DNA of 64,000 nucleotides from positions 253,001-317,000 of the forward strand of contig JARHZA010000002.1 of NCBI GenBank assembly GCA_029258375.1, written 5' to 3'. The notes below the pieces were generated by a model, which ran no database searches, was not told the DNA's origin, and saw only the letters and a program-made list of their open reading frames with translations. Shown here piece after piece: positions 19,541-28,690 of the stretch (the first letter of the stretch is position 1; the number at the start of each line of letters is the position of its first letter). A program made the position numbers and the translations under genes. The stretch is from Eubacterium sp. (GTDB lineage: Bacteria > Bacillota > Clostridia > Oscillospirales > Acutalibacteraceae).

Positions 19541-21118
19541 ATGACCTATATATCTTTTGAGTTTTTTATACTTTATTTCGGAGTAACATTTTTGTTGTAT
19601 TGGATATTTCCTAAAAAAGCAAAGTGGATTGTTTTGTTAGCAGGTTCAATTCTGTTTTATTTGTTTGCATCTGGTGGCCATATTTTATCTTTAATTGCAA
19701 CTTCGCTAATAGTTTGGGCAAGTGGTTTAATTATTCAAAAAATAAACGATAAACATAATGAAAAAGAAAATGGTTTTTCTGCTGAAGATAGACAACCTTT
19801 AAAATCTAAATATAACAATTATAAAAAAGTTGTTTTAATATTGGGAATAATATTAAATGTTTTAATTTTGATAGTTTTAAAATATTTTAATTTCTTTAGT
19901 ATTTCTTTGCAAAACTTATTTTCAGTGGATATTCCAGAATTGTCATTTGTTGTTCCACTTGGAATTTCATTTTATACTTTACAAGCAATAAGTTATATTT
20001 GTGATGTTTATAGTGAAAAGTATAAGGCAGCAAAAAATCCTTTTCACGTAATGCTTTATTTAACATTTATGTTAACTGTTGTAAAAGGACCTATTTCAAG
20101 ATATGACCAATTAGGAACACAACTTGTTGAAGGATCAAATATAAAATCAAAAAATGTTATATTTGGTTCACAGTTAGTAATTTGGGGTTTGTTTAAAAAA
20201 ATAGTAATTGCAGATAGAGCAGCTGAATTTGTAAGTGTAGCTTTTGATCAAAATACTTTTGAAAGTGGTTCTTTAATGATTATTGCAACTTTGCTCTATA
20301 TGTTGCAATTTTATTGTGATTTCTCTGGTATTATAGATATTTTACGAGGTCTTGGCCAAATAATGGGCTTTGATATGCCAAACAATTTTGAAAGACCTTT
20401 CTTTGCAAAAACTATATGTGAATTTTGGCAAAGATTTAATATTACTTTAGGTGATTGGGTAAGAGACTATGTTTTTTATCCGGTTTCAAATTCAAAAGCA
20501 CTTAAAAAAGTTGTAAAAAATGATAAAGGGCAACTTGCTGCTTATTACTCAAAACTAATACCAATATCAATTGCGTTGCTTATTTCGTGGATAATAACAG
20601 GATTTTGGTATGGTCAAGCATTTAAGTATATATTATTCGGACTTTACTTTTATGTTTTAATGATGATAGGATTGTTGTTTGAACCATTAATGGCAAAAAT
20701 TTGTAAAAGCTTAAAAATAAATAGAGGTGGTGTTATTTACACTTTTTTTCAAAAAATAAGAACTTTCGTTTTGGTTGCTTTTTCAATGTTGATTTTTAGA
20801 TCAGATTCACTATCACAATTAAAAGCTATAATAATATCAATCATAGAAAAACCAGATATTGCATTTATAAAAAAAGGTGCAAGTAACGGTATGGGTTTAA
20901 CAGTTGAAGATTATTTAATTTTAATTGCCGGTTTTATTATTGTTCTTTTGGTAAGCATTATTTCAGAACGCAAAATTGATGTTAGAGAGAAGTTCTCAAA
21001 ACTACCATTTGTTTTTGAGTTTATTGTGTTTATAACTTTGATATTTGTTATTATTATTTTTGGTGCTTATGGAGAAGGGTATTTAATCGTTGACTTACCT
21101 GTTCAACTTTTTAGATAG
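19541..21118 (+). CDS. MBOAT family O-acyltransferase (DltB/AlgI-like)
   Basis: Multi-TM protein; YISFEFFILYFGVTFLLYW, VVKGPISRYDQ, FYCDFSGIIDILRG, ISWIITGFWYGQAFKYILFGLYF. Confidence 0.93.
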   Translation: MTYISFEFFILYFGVTFLLYWIFPKKAKWIVLLAGSILFYLFASGGHILSLIATSLIVWASGLIIQKINDKHNEKENGFSAEDRQPLKSKYNNYKKVVLILGIILNVLILIVLKYFNFFSISLQNLFSVDIPELSFVVPLGISFYTLQAISYICDVYSEKYKAAKNPFHVMLYLTFMLTVVKGPISRYDQLGTQLVEGSNIKSKNVIFGSQLVIWGLFKKIVIADRAAEFVSVAFDQNTFESGSLMIIATLLYMLQFYCDFSGIIDILRGLGQIMGFDMPNNFERPFFAKTICEFWQRFNITLGDWVRDYVFYPVSNSKALKKVVKNDKGQLAAYYSKLIPISIALLISWIITGFWYGQAFKYILFGLYFYVLMMIGLLFEPLMAKICKSLKINRGGVIYTFFQKIRTFVLVAFSMLIFRSDSLSQLKAIIISIIEKPDIAFIKKGASNGMGLTVEDYLILIAGFIIVLLVSIISERKIDVREKFSKLPFVFEFIVFITLIFVIIIFGAYGEGYLIVDLPVQLFR

Positions 21119-21134
21119 TTTGTGGTGATTTGTT

Positions 21135-22211
21135 ATGACTAAAGATAAAAATAAAAAATGTAATAAAGATGAAATAAAGGGTTGGGTTAAGATAGTCTGT
21201 TTTATAATTGCTTTTGTAATTATTTTAGAGGCACTTTCAACTACTCTTTTTTCAAGAGAATTTGCAAGTAATTATAAAAATGTATATAGAATGGCTTATG
21301 AATATGTTGGTGAAGAACAAAATTCAGTAGATATTGCAGTTTTAGGTGATAGTAATACGTATTCTTCATTTTGTCCTATGGTGCTTTGGAGAGATTATGG
21401 TTACACTTCATCTGTAATAGCATCACCAAGGCAATCATTAAGGTTATCTTATTTATCATTTTTAGATTTTCTTGAAAAGCAAAATCCAAAAGTTTTAATT
21501 CTTGAAACAGATACACTATATCTTAGATATTTAAGTGATTCTAAAATTATTTCAAAAGAAGAATTTTTAAAAACCATAAATGAAAGCAATACAGATTTAA
21601 TAGATACTAATGAGCAAGATTTTTTGACTAACAAAATTGTAAAAAAATATCCAATTTTCATAACTCATGATAGTTGGAAAAAAGCAAGGCATAATCTGTC
21701 TAAAAAGAAATCTGGCTATGATGATGGAATAATGCACCATGGTTATTTGCATAGGCGAGAAGTGGTTGAAGTTTCAGGTGAAAACCATATGAAGTATTCA
21801 GATGAATACGAACTTATGAATACAGTAGATATTAAAAATATCAAACGTTTTAAAAAACTTTGTGATGAAAAGGGAATAAAACTTATATTTTATAATGCGC
21901 CAGCAACTGCTGCTTGGACTTATCAAAGGCATAATGGAGTTCAAACACTTGCAGATTTACTTGGTGTTGAGTATTATGATTTTAATGTTCTTGAAGATTA
22001 CGATTTAGATTATGCAAAAGATTTTGGTGATAATGGTAAACACCAAAACTATAATGGTGCAAAAAAGATTACAAAATATCTTGGTAATGTTATAAATAAA
22101 GAGTTAGGTTATGAATTGATAGATAAGCGAAACGATCCTAATTATGAGTATGTTGAAGAAAACGCAAACAAGTTTTTTGAAGACGTTGGAGATATAAAAA
22201 ATAAAAGGTAG
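21135..22211 (+). CDS. SGNH/DltD-like membrane-anchored protein
   Basis: N-terminal TM, VDIAVLGDSNTYSSFCP (GDSN block I), C-terminal HQNYNGAKKITKYLG; follows the MBOAT gene. Confidence 0.75.
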   Translation: MTKDKNKKCNKDEIKGWVKIVCFIIAFVIILEALSTTLFSREFASNYKNVYRMAYEYVGEEQNSVDIAVLGDSNTYSSFCPMVLWRDYGYTSSVIASPRQSLRLSYLSFLDFLEKQNPKVLILETDTLYLRYLSDSKIISKEEFLKTINESNTDLIDTNEQDFLTNKIVKKYPIFITHDSWKKARHNLSKKKSGYDDGIMHHGYLHRREVVEVSGENHMKYSDEYELMNTVDIKNIKRFKKLCDEKGIKLIFYNAPATAAWTYQRHNGVQTLADLLGVEYYDFNVLEDYDLDYAKDFGDNGKHQNYNGAKKITKYLGNVINKELGYELIDKRNDPNYEYVEENANKFFEDVGDIKNKR

Positions 22212-22237
22212 GTGCAAATAGCATCTACCTTTTTTTG
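22203..22237 (+). terminator. Rho-independent terminator
   Basis: AAAAGGTAGGTGC-aaata-GCATCTACCTTTTTTT. Confidence 0.85.
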
Positions 22238-22244
22238 TTATTAT

Positions 22245-23213
22245 TTATTGGAATCTAAATAAGAATTTTTGATTTTCTTCATAAAACATATTTTCTTTTG
22301 TAATAAGAGATGCCTGTGTGTATACAGTCATTTCTGTTGCGTTACCTTCTATTATATCAACGGCGTGTTTTATTCCAAGGTATCCAATTGAAAAAGGATT
22401 TTGCACAATTAAAGCATCCATTTCTCCGGTTTCAAGCATATTGATAGAAAGTATATTTGAGTCAAAGCCAATAGCACGCACTTTATCAGATAATCCTAAT
22501 TGACTTATTGCATTGCCAATCCCAAGGGTCATAAACTCATTAAATCCTACAAGAACATTTATGTTTGGATATTTTTTCAAAAGGTTTATTGCTCCAATTG
22601 TAGCACTGTTTACACTACTATCAACATTAACAACTTGTAAAACATTCGCATTTTCAACATTATTGACATAGTCTTTAAATCCTTCTTCACGACGTTGACC
22701 ATTTTCTGTGCTTTCATTGCAATTTATAATTCCAATAGAAATTTTTTCGTTAGAAGAAAAACCATCAACTGCTGCTTCTGCTGCTGTTCTGCCTGCTGAA
22801 AAATTATCTGTTCCAATAAACATATTAACTGCAGAAGAGTGTACAGTGCTATCAATTGCAACAATTTTTATACCTTTTTGAGCAGCATTAGTTACTGCTT
22901 CTGCGCATCTGTCATAATCAATTGCAGATAAAACGATTGCATCAACATTTTTATTAGTTGCTTCATCAATCATTTTGATTTGAGTCATATAATCTTCTTC
23001 GTTTAAAGGACTCTCAAATTTTACCGAAACATTATATTCGGTAGCAGCGGCATCAACACCTTTTTTTACTGTTTGCCAAAATTCAGAGTCTTGTGACTTA
23101 ACAATCACTGCAATTTGCTTTTTGTTTGTTGAAATGCTGTTGTTTGTGCAAGCAACGAATTGAAAAATAAGAATGAAACAGAGTAGAAGACAAAACCAAG
23201 ATTTACGCTTCAT
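22245..23213 (-). CDS. Sugar-binding lipoprotein (periplasmic-binding-protein-like), likely sensor component
   Basis: Lipobox FQFVACTN; RbsB-like fold IAVIVKSQDSEFWQTVKKGVDAAATEY...DAIVLSAID...IVAIDST; overlaps the HK gene. Confidence 0.9.
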   Translation of the reverse strand: MKRKSWFCLLLCFILIFQFVACTNNSISTNKKQIAVIVKSQDSEFWQTVKKGVDAAATEYNVSVKFESPLNEEDYMTQIKMIDEATNKNVDAIVLSAIDYDRCAEAVTNAAQKGIKIVAIDSTVHSSAVNMFIGTDNFSAGRTAAEAAVDGFSSNEKISIGIINCNESTENGQRREEGFKDYVNNVENANVLQVVNVDSSVNSATIGAINLLKKYPNINVLVGFNEFMTLGIGNAISQLGLSDKVRAIGFDSNILSINMLETGEMDALIVQNPFSIGYLGIKHAVDIIEGNATEMTVYTQASLITKENMFYEENQKFLFRFQ

Positions 23214-24942
23214 TTTCAGGCTCCTTTCTTAGTTTTGGTATTCTAACAGTAACTTTAGTTCCTACATCAAGTTCACTTTCTATTTGAATACCATATTTTT
23301 CACCAAAGTAAATTTTTAAACGGTCATCAACATTTTTAACGCCAATACCGCAAGAATCACTTCTTTCTTTAGAAAGTATCTTTTTGCACTGTTCCTCTGT
23401 CATTCCAACACCGTTATCTTCAACAATAATTAGTATATCATTGTCGTCAGATTCTTTAACAGTTATGTTTATTTCGCCTTCATCAACCATTCGGTCAATT
23501 CCGTGGTAAATTGCGTTTTCAATAAGTGGCTGAATAGTTATTTTGTTGCAAAGACAATCCATAAGTTCTTCTTCAACATTAAATGAATATTCAAATTGAT
23601 TTCTATAACGGAAACTTTGAATAATAAGATAACTTTGAGCGTGCTGGATTTCGTCACGAATTGTGATTAGTTCGTGACCTCTGCTAATACTTATACGAAA
23701 TAGTTTAGCAAGCGCACCTACCATTTTAACAGCATCGTCATCGTTACCTTGTTCACACATCCACTGAATAGAATCTAAAGTGTTATAAAGAAAATGTGGA
23801 TTTATTTGTGCTTGTAATGCTTTAAGTTCAGTTTTTCTAAGAATAATTTCTTCGTTACGAACTTGTTCCATAAGCTGTTTTGTTTGTTTTACAAGATGTT
23901 CAAATGAATCACTTAAAACTTGTAATTCTGTTGCAGATTGTTGAGGGGCTTCATATTCGAATGAGTCTGCTGCCTCTTCAAATGATTTCATAGCACGCAC
24001 AAGTTCACGAACTGGTTCATTAACTATTTTTGAAAATACTAATAACATTACAATTGCAATAATTGTGCAGCATAAAAGAGATATAACAATACCGGTAAAA
24101 ATTTGTGTGTGTCTTTCTGTTCTTAATTCTTCTGTATAGTGCACACCAACAATTCGCCATCTACCGTCTTGTGTAGTTTTTATTGTATATATTTTGTTCT
24201 TTTCAGGATAAACACCATCTTTAAGTTTGCAAACTTCTTTGTTATCCTCTTCTTTAAGACCAGAATAAATCATTTGTTGTTGGGGATGATAAACTATGTT
24301 TCCTTTTTCATCCATTATGTAGCAGTATCCGTGTCTACCAATACCAACGTGGTCTATATATTTAGCAATTTCAGAAAATTTAAAATCAATAGCAATATAT
24401 ATGTTCTTTTTGTATAAAGATTGATATTCTTTTTGTGCAATTGTAACTACCCAAGGGTAACTGTCATCATATAATGTGTGAACGTGTGGAGGCGTAAGAA
24501 TGTAATCTTTTGATTTTTCAAAAATACTTTTATCAAAAGAAAGATCATGATGAATTTCATTTCTTATATTACCGCTTTCTGAAACGGAGTTTAAAACGTT
24601 TCCATCTTCGTCATACACAATTATTGCGTATATATCGTTTTGAAGTTCAGCTGCAATTTCTATATTGTTTGTAAATTCTTCTATACTTTTGCTTCTTGTC
24701 ATTTGAGCATTGATTTTTTCAAGTTTATCTTTCATTCCATCAAGATAGTTGCTAACTTCAACAGTAGTTTGAGATACTGCTTGCTCGGAATTAACACTTG
24801 CATCACGTAAAATGGAACGGCTATAAACTGCAGAAAATAAACTAACACAAATTGCAACTGCTGCAGTAACAGCAATACCAATACACACTATTGTTAGTGT
24901 TGAAAGACGGATTTTAGGCTTTTTAAATTTCTTTTTCATCAC
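23203..24942 (-). CDS. Sensor histidine kinase, YesM/LytS-like with dCache/HAMP
   Basis: His_kinase motif LKALQAQINPHFLYNTLDSIQWM; HATPase DNGVGM; extracellular Cache-like domain. Confidence 0.94.
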   Translation of the reverse strand: MMKKKFKKPKIRLSTLTIVCIGIAVTAAVAICVSLFSAVYSRSILRDASVNSEQAVSQTTVEVSNYLDGMKDKLEKINAQMTRSKSIEEFTNNIEIAAELQNDIYAIIVYDEDGNVLNSVSESGNIRNEIHHDLSFDKSIFEKSKDYILTPPHVHTLYDDSYPWVVTIAQKEYQSLYKKNIYIAIDFKFSEIAKYIDHVGIGRHGYCYIMDEKGNIVYHPQQQMIYSGLKEEDNKEVCKLKDGVYPEKNKIYTIKTTQDGRWRIVGVHYTEELRTERHTQIFTGIVISLLCCTIIAIVMLLVFSKIVNEPVRELVRAMKSFEEAADSFEYEAPQQSATELQVLSDSFEHLVKQTKQLMEQVRNEEIILRKTELKALQAQINPHFLYNTLDSIQWMCEQGNDDDAVKMVGALAKLFRISISRGHELITIRDEIQHAQSYLIIQSFRYRNQFEYSFNVEEELMDCLCNKITIQPLIENAIYHGIDRMVDEGEINITVKESDDNDILIIVEDNGVGMTEEQCKKILSKERSDSCGIGVKNVDDRLKIYFGEKYGIQIESELDVGTKVTVRIPKLRKEPENEA

Positions 24943-26528
24943 TGAGTTCCTCTGTTATTATTTCTAACTTTATTAGGTGATTCTCCATAAAACTTTTTAA
25001 AACAATAACTAAAATAGTGTTGATCACTGTAACCACATTTTTCTGCAACTTCTAATATTTTCATAGTAGAGTATACAAGTAAGTCATAGGCAGCTTTCAT
25101 ACGTCTTTCGGTTACAAGCGTAACAAAGTTTTTCTTTTTTGTATTTTTAATAAGTGCGCTTAAATAGTTTGGGCTAACACCTAAACGTTCGCTAACGCTT
25201 GTTAAAGATAAATCTTCGTTCCCGTATTCTTCATCAATAATTTGAATTACTTTATCGCATAAAATTTCAGTATCTCTTTTTTGATTTTTAGTAATAACAT
25301 CTTTTGCACAAATACAAAGATCTATTAGTTCTGAGCGCATTACGTTCTCACTGCTATATGATGTCATTCGAGAGAAAATAGAATTTTTTGCAATTAGTTC
25401 TGAAAGGGTAGACTTGTCCGAAACAGTGCTAACAGCACGATAAATTGTTGAAACTATTTGCATAACAAGAAGGTCTGCATTTTCCGGTGTGCTTTGTTCA
25501 TATAAACCATTTAAAAAAGATTGAAGTTCTTCTTTTTTACCAACTTTAAGAAGTTGTTCAAGTTTAAAAACATTTTGTTCAACACGGTCAAGTTCAAAAA
25601 CACTATCACGCTCTTGGTCATCAATAAAACGCACTTCGCCAGCACCGTCAGAAGTATAACGTCTTGCAGTTACTGCTTGTAAATAAGCTGATGAGCAAAG
25701 TGCTAAAGAATCTACTGTTCTACTTACGCCAATTGTGCAATCTTGTTCAAGAACTCTTTTAGAACTTTGAACAATTTCTCTTAATGGTAAGTCAAGTTTG
25801 TGGCTAATAGCATCATCTTCAAGTATTATTAGTGTAACAATTCTTCCATAAGCAAAGAAACTCTCATTTTTTAAATATGAAGAAAGGATATTTTGAATAA
25901 ATGTTATGTGACTTTTGCTTGTGCAACTTTCGCCTTGTTCATTTCTAAATTTAGAAATCATTACACAAAAATGAGGGTTTGAGTTGCTTTCAATTATACC
26001 AAGTTCGGTAGCTCTCTTTTTTAATAGGTCATCGTTAGGTTTTTCTTCGGAACTGCCTAACATAAGAGGTAGTAAAAATTCAGTTACAGAAAGTTTTCTA
26101 ACAGTTTGGTTTATATCTGATGAAACTGGATTTAATATTTTTTGAAGTCTTTCGTCCATACGATCTCTTATGTTAAAAAGTTCTTTTGAAAGTTCTTCAG
26201 AAGATATTGGTTTTAAAAGATAACTAATAATATTATATTGTATTGCAGTTTGTGCATATTCAAAACTATCGTATCCACTAAGGATAACCATCTGCGTAAT
26301 TGGTCTCATTTCACGAACTTTTGCTGCAAGTTCGAGTCCTGTTATAAGTGGCATTTTTATATCTGTAAAAATTAAATCAGGTTCAAGTTTTTCAACAAGT
26401 TCAATAGCTTCAACACCGTTTTCAGCCTCGCCAATAACTTCAAAGCCTGCTGAATTCCAGTCAACTTTTTCTATTAACGCACGGCGCTGATTAAATTCGT
26501 CATCTACCACTAAAACGGTGTAGCGCAT
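24939..26528 (-). CDS. Response regulator with AraC-type DNA-binding domain (YesN-like)
   Basis: Receiver VLVVDDEFNQRRAL...TDIKMP; C-terminal AraC HTH VSPNYLSALIKNTKKKNFVTLVTERRMKAAYDLL...YFSYCFKKFYGESPNKVR. Start given at MRYTVLVVDDE; the track ORF extends to 26564. Confidence 0.93.
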   Translation of the reverse strand: MRYTVLVVDDEFNQRRALIEKVDWNSAGFEVIGEAENGVEAIELVEKLEPDLIFTDIKMPLITGLELAAKVREMRPITQMVILSGYDSFEYAQTAIQYNIISYLLKPISSEELSKELFNIRDRMDERLQKILNPVSSDINQTVRKLSVTEFLLPLMLGSSEEKPNDDLLKKRATELGIIESNSNPHFCVMISKFRNEQGESCTSKSHITFIQNILSSYLKNESFFAYGRIVTLIILEDDAISHKLDLPLREIVQSSKRVLEQDCTIGVSRTVDSLALCSSAYLQAVTARRYTSDGAGEVRFIDDQERDSVFELDRVEQNVFKLEQLLKVGKKEELQSFLNGLYEQSTPENADLLVMQIVSTIYRAVSTVSDKSTLSELIAKNSIFSRMTSYSSENVMRSELIDLCICAKDVITKNQKRDTEILCDKVIQIIDEEYGNEDLSLTSVSERLGVSPNYLSALIKNTKKKNFVTLVTERRMKAAYDLLVYSTMKILEVAEKCGYSDQHYFSYCFKKFYGESPNKVRNNNRGTQ

Positions 26529-26653
26529 AGTAAATCCCCCAAAAATAAATGTAATAAACAACATTATAATAATATTCTATACAAAAGTCATTTTATCATC
26601 ATTCAATATAAAAAGCAATAAAAAGGAATATGCTAAAGTATAACTTTATAACT

Positions 26654-26686
26654 AAAAAAGGAACACCATTTTATGATGTTCCTTAT
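26654..26686 (-). terminator. Terminator of the gene(s) upstream on the minus strand (rhodanese) or bidirectional hairpin
   Basis: AAAAAGGAACACCAT-tt-ATGATGTTCCTT stem-loop. Confidence 0.6.
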
Positions 26687-26734
26687 CTTTTATAATTATA
26701 ATACAGAAAAATAAATACTATATATAAAACAAAA

Positions 26735-27148
26735 CTATTTTACTGTTTCATATTCCCAGTCAATTATTCCACCAAAATCTTTTATGTTTGTGTAACCAAG
26801 TTTAATTAGTTCATCAGACGCTATTTTGCTTCGCCTTCCACTTCTGCAATAAACTAAAATAAGTTGATTCTTATCTTTTAGTGTTTCTTCTGCTTTTTTA
26901 GAAATTTCATTATCTGGAATTAAAATTGCACCTTCAATATGTTCTTCTTCATATTCAAAAGGTTGTCTAACATCTAAAATTATATAGTCTGTTTGATTAT
27001 CCATAATTTCTTTAGCCTGTGCAGCAGATATTTTTTCATATTTTGATTTTACGTTAGTTTTATTCTTTTTACAAGCAATAAAAGAAAACGCAAAAAGTGC
27101 AATTAAAATAAATGTAAATAATGTTTTTATTATTATATTTAATTTCAT
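26735..27148 (-). CDS. Rhodanese-domain lipoprotein
   Basis: Lipobox AFSFIACKK; YIILDVRQPFEYEEEHIEGAILIPDNEI...VYCRSGRRSKIASDEL active-site loop. Confidence 0.93.
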   Translation of the reverse strand: MKLNIIIKTLFTFILIALFAFSFIACKKNKTNVKSKYEKISAAQAKEIMDNQTDYIILDVRQPFEYEEEHIEGAILIPDNEISKKAEETLKDKNQLILVYCRSGRRSKIASDELIKLGYTNIKDFGGIIDWEYETVK

Positions 27149-27268
27149 TTTTATAATCCTTTCATTATTATAATTAGATTGTTTAATTTTAATTACATAA
27201 TACTATAACGGTAAAAAGAAGTAAATATTTGATTTTTGTTGAATTTTAAATTTATCTATATTTATTTG

Positions 27269-27471
27269 TGTGTAATTTTTTACACATAATTCATTTTAAA
27301 CGTTGTTCCTTTGCTTTAAAAATGCACAAAAATACTGTTCATTTGTGCAAGTGTTACTAAAGAATTATAATTGTGTTGTCTATATTGCTAAATTACTTTA
27401 TAAACGTATTAAAATTTTGTAAAAAGTGAATAAAAAAATGTATTTTAATGAACAGTCTATGAAGTTATAAT
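27269..27471 (+). promoter_or_regulatory. mgl regulatory region with several inverted repeats and a TATAAT -10
   Basis: TGTGTAA-tttt-TTACACA (27269-27286); TGCACAAA-N11-TTTGTGCA (27323-27349); ACTGTTCAT (27334) / ATGAACAGT (27448); TATAAT 27466-27471 with a weak -35. Confidence 0.5.
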
Positions 27472-27515
27472 CATAACAACGAATAAAGTTCGGAACAAAA
27501 AGGGAGGAAATTTTT

Positions 27516-28604
27516 ATGAAAATGAAAAAATGGTTAGCACTTGTACTTGCTGCTGTTCTTGCTTTAGGACTTGTAGCTTGTAGCAATGGCGGCGGAGATG
27601 ACAAAGGTAGCGGCGACGCTAAAAAAGGTGAAATTTCAGTATTCTACTACACATTTAGTGATACTTATATTTCAAGCGTACGTACTTCTTTAGATAAACT
27701 TCTTGAAGGCAAGAATTTTAACGACTACGACGCAAACGGTAACCAAACAACACAAACAGAACAAGTTTCAACAGCAATCGCTAAAGGTTCAAAAATGTTA
27801 ATTGTTAACGTTGTTGACACAGGCTCAAACGACGCAGCACAAAACATTGTTGACCAAGCAAAAGCAGCTGACATTCCTGTAATCTTCTTCAACCGTTCAG
27901 TTGATGAATCAGTTATCAGCAGCTATGACAAGTGTGCATTCGTTGGTACAGACTACGAAATGGCTGGTCATATGCAGGGTGAAATGATTGGTAAATATAT
28001 CAATGAAAACTTCAAAGCAGTTGACCTTAATGGCGATGGAAAAATCAGCTATGTAATGTTCAAAGGTCAAGAAGGAAACATGGAAGCTATCGCTCGTACA
28101 CAATTTGGTGTAGAAGATTGTGATAAGGTTCTTGTTGAAAACGGCAGAGAAAAGCTTACATTCTATGATCCAGCAAATACAAAGGGTTACCTTGTAGACC
28201 AAAATGGTCTCTGGTCAACATCAGCTGCAACTGACTATATGAACACAGTTCTTGCTAAGCACAGCGAAGCAAACAAAAATATGGTTGAACTTGTAATTGC
28301 AAATAACGACGATATGGCTCTTGGTGCAATCTCTGCATTACAAAGCGCTGGCTACAACAATGGTTCTGGCACAACAATTCCAGTATTTGGTGTAGACGCA
28401 ACAGATGCTGCTAAAGAAGCAATCGCTAAGAAGCAAATGGTTGGTACAATCAAACAAGACGCTGAAGGTATGGCAAAAGTAATTGCTACAATGGCTATGA
28501 ACTTTGTAGATGGTAAAGATAAGTTTGATGGCGTTGATGCTAAAAACGTTGTTGGCACATGGCGTGTAAACATTCCTTACGAAACATATACAGGCGAAAA
28601 ATAA
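27516..28604 (+). CDS. mglB: Galactose/glucose ABC transporter substrate-binding lipoprotein
   Basis: Lipobox ALGLVACSNGG; MglB-like AAQNIVDQAKAADIPVIFFNRSVDE...VIANNDDMALGAISALQSAGY. Confidence 0.9.
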   Translation: MKMKKWLALVLAAVLALGLVACSNGGGDDKGSGDAKKGEISVFYYTFSDTYISSVRTSLDKLLEGKNFNDYDANGNQTTQTEQVSTAIAKGSKMLIVNVVDTGSNDAAQNIVDQAKAADIPVIFFNRSVDESVISSYDKCAFVGTDYEMAGHMQGEMIGKYINENFKAVDLNGDGKISYVMFKGQEGNMEAIARTQFGVEDCDKVLVENGREKLTFYDPANTKGYLVDQNGLWSTSAATDYMNTVLAKHSEANKNMVELVIANNDDMALGAISALQSAGYNNGSGTTIPVFGVDATDAAKEAIAKKQMVGTIKQDAEGMAKVIATMAMNFVDGKDKFDGVDAKNVVGTWRVNIPYETYTGEK

Positions 28605-28624
28605 AAACACAAAATTTTTTAAAG

Positions 28625-28647
28625 CAGCCGTGCTTAAAGTACGGCTG
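28625..28647 (+). terminator. Intercistronic hairpin between mglB and mglA (attenuator or 3'-end stabiliser)
   Basis: CAGCCGTGC-ttaaa-GTACGGCTG, no long T tract. Confidence 0.6.
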
Positions 28648-28690
28648 TTATTTATTGAAAATCTAAGATAACAGACAGGAGACAGGGTTC

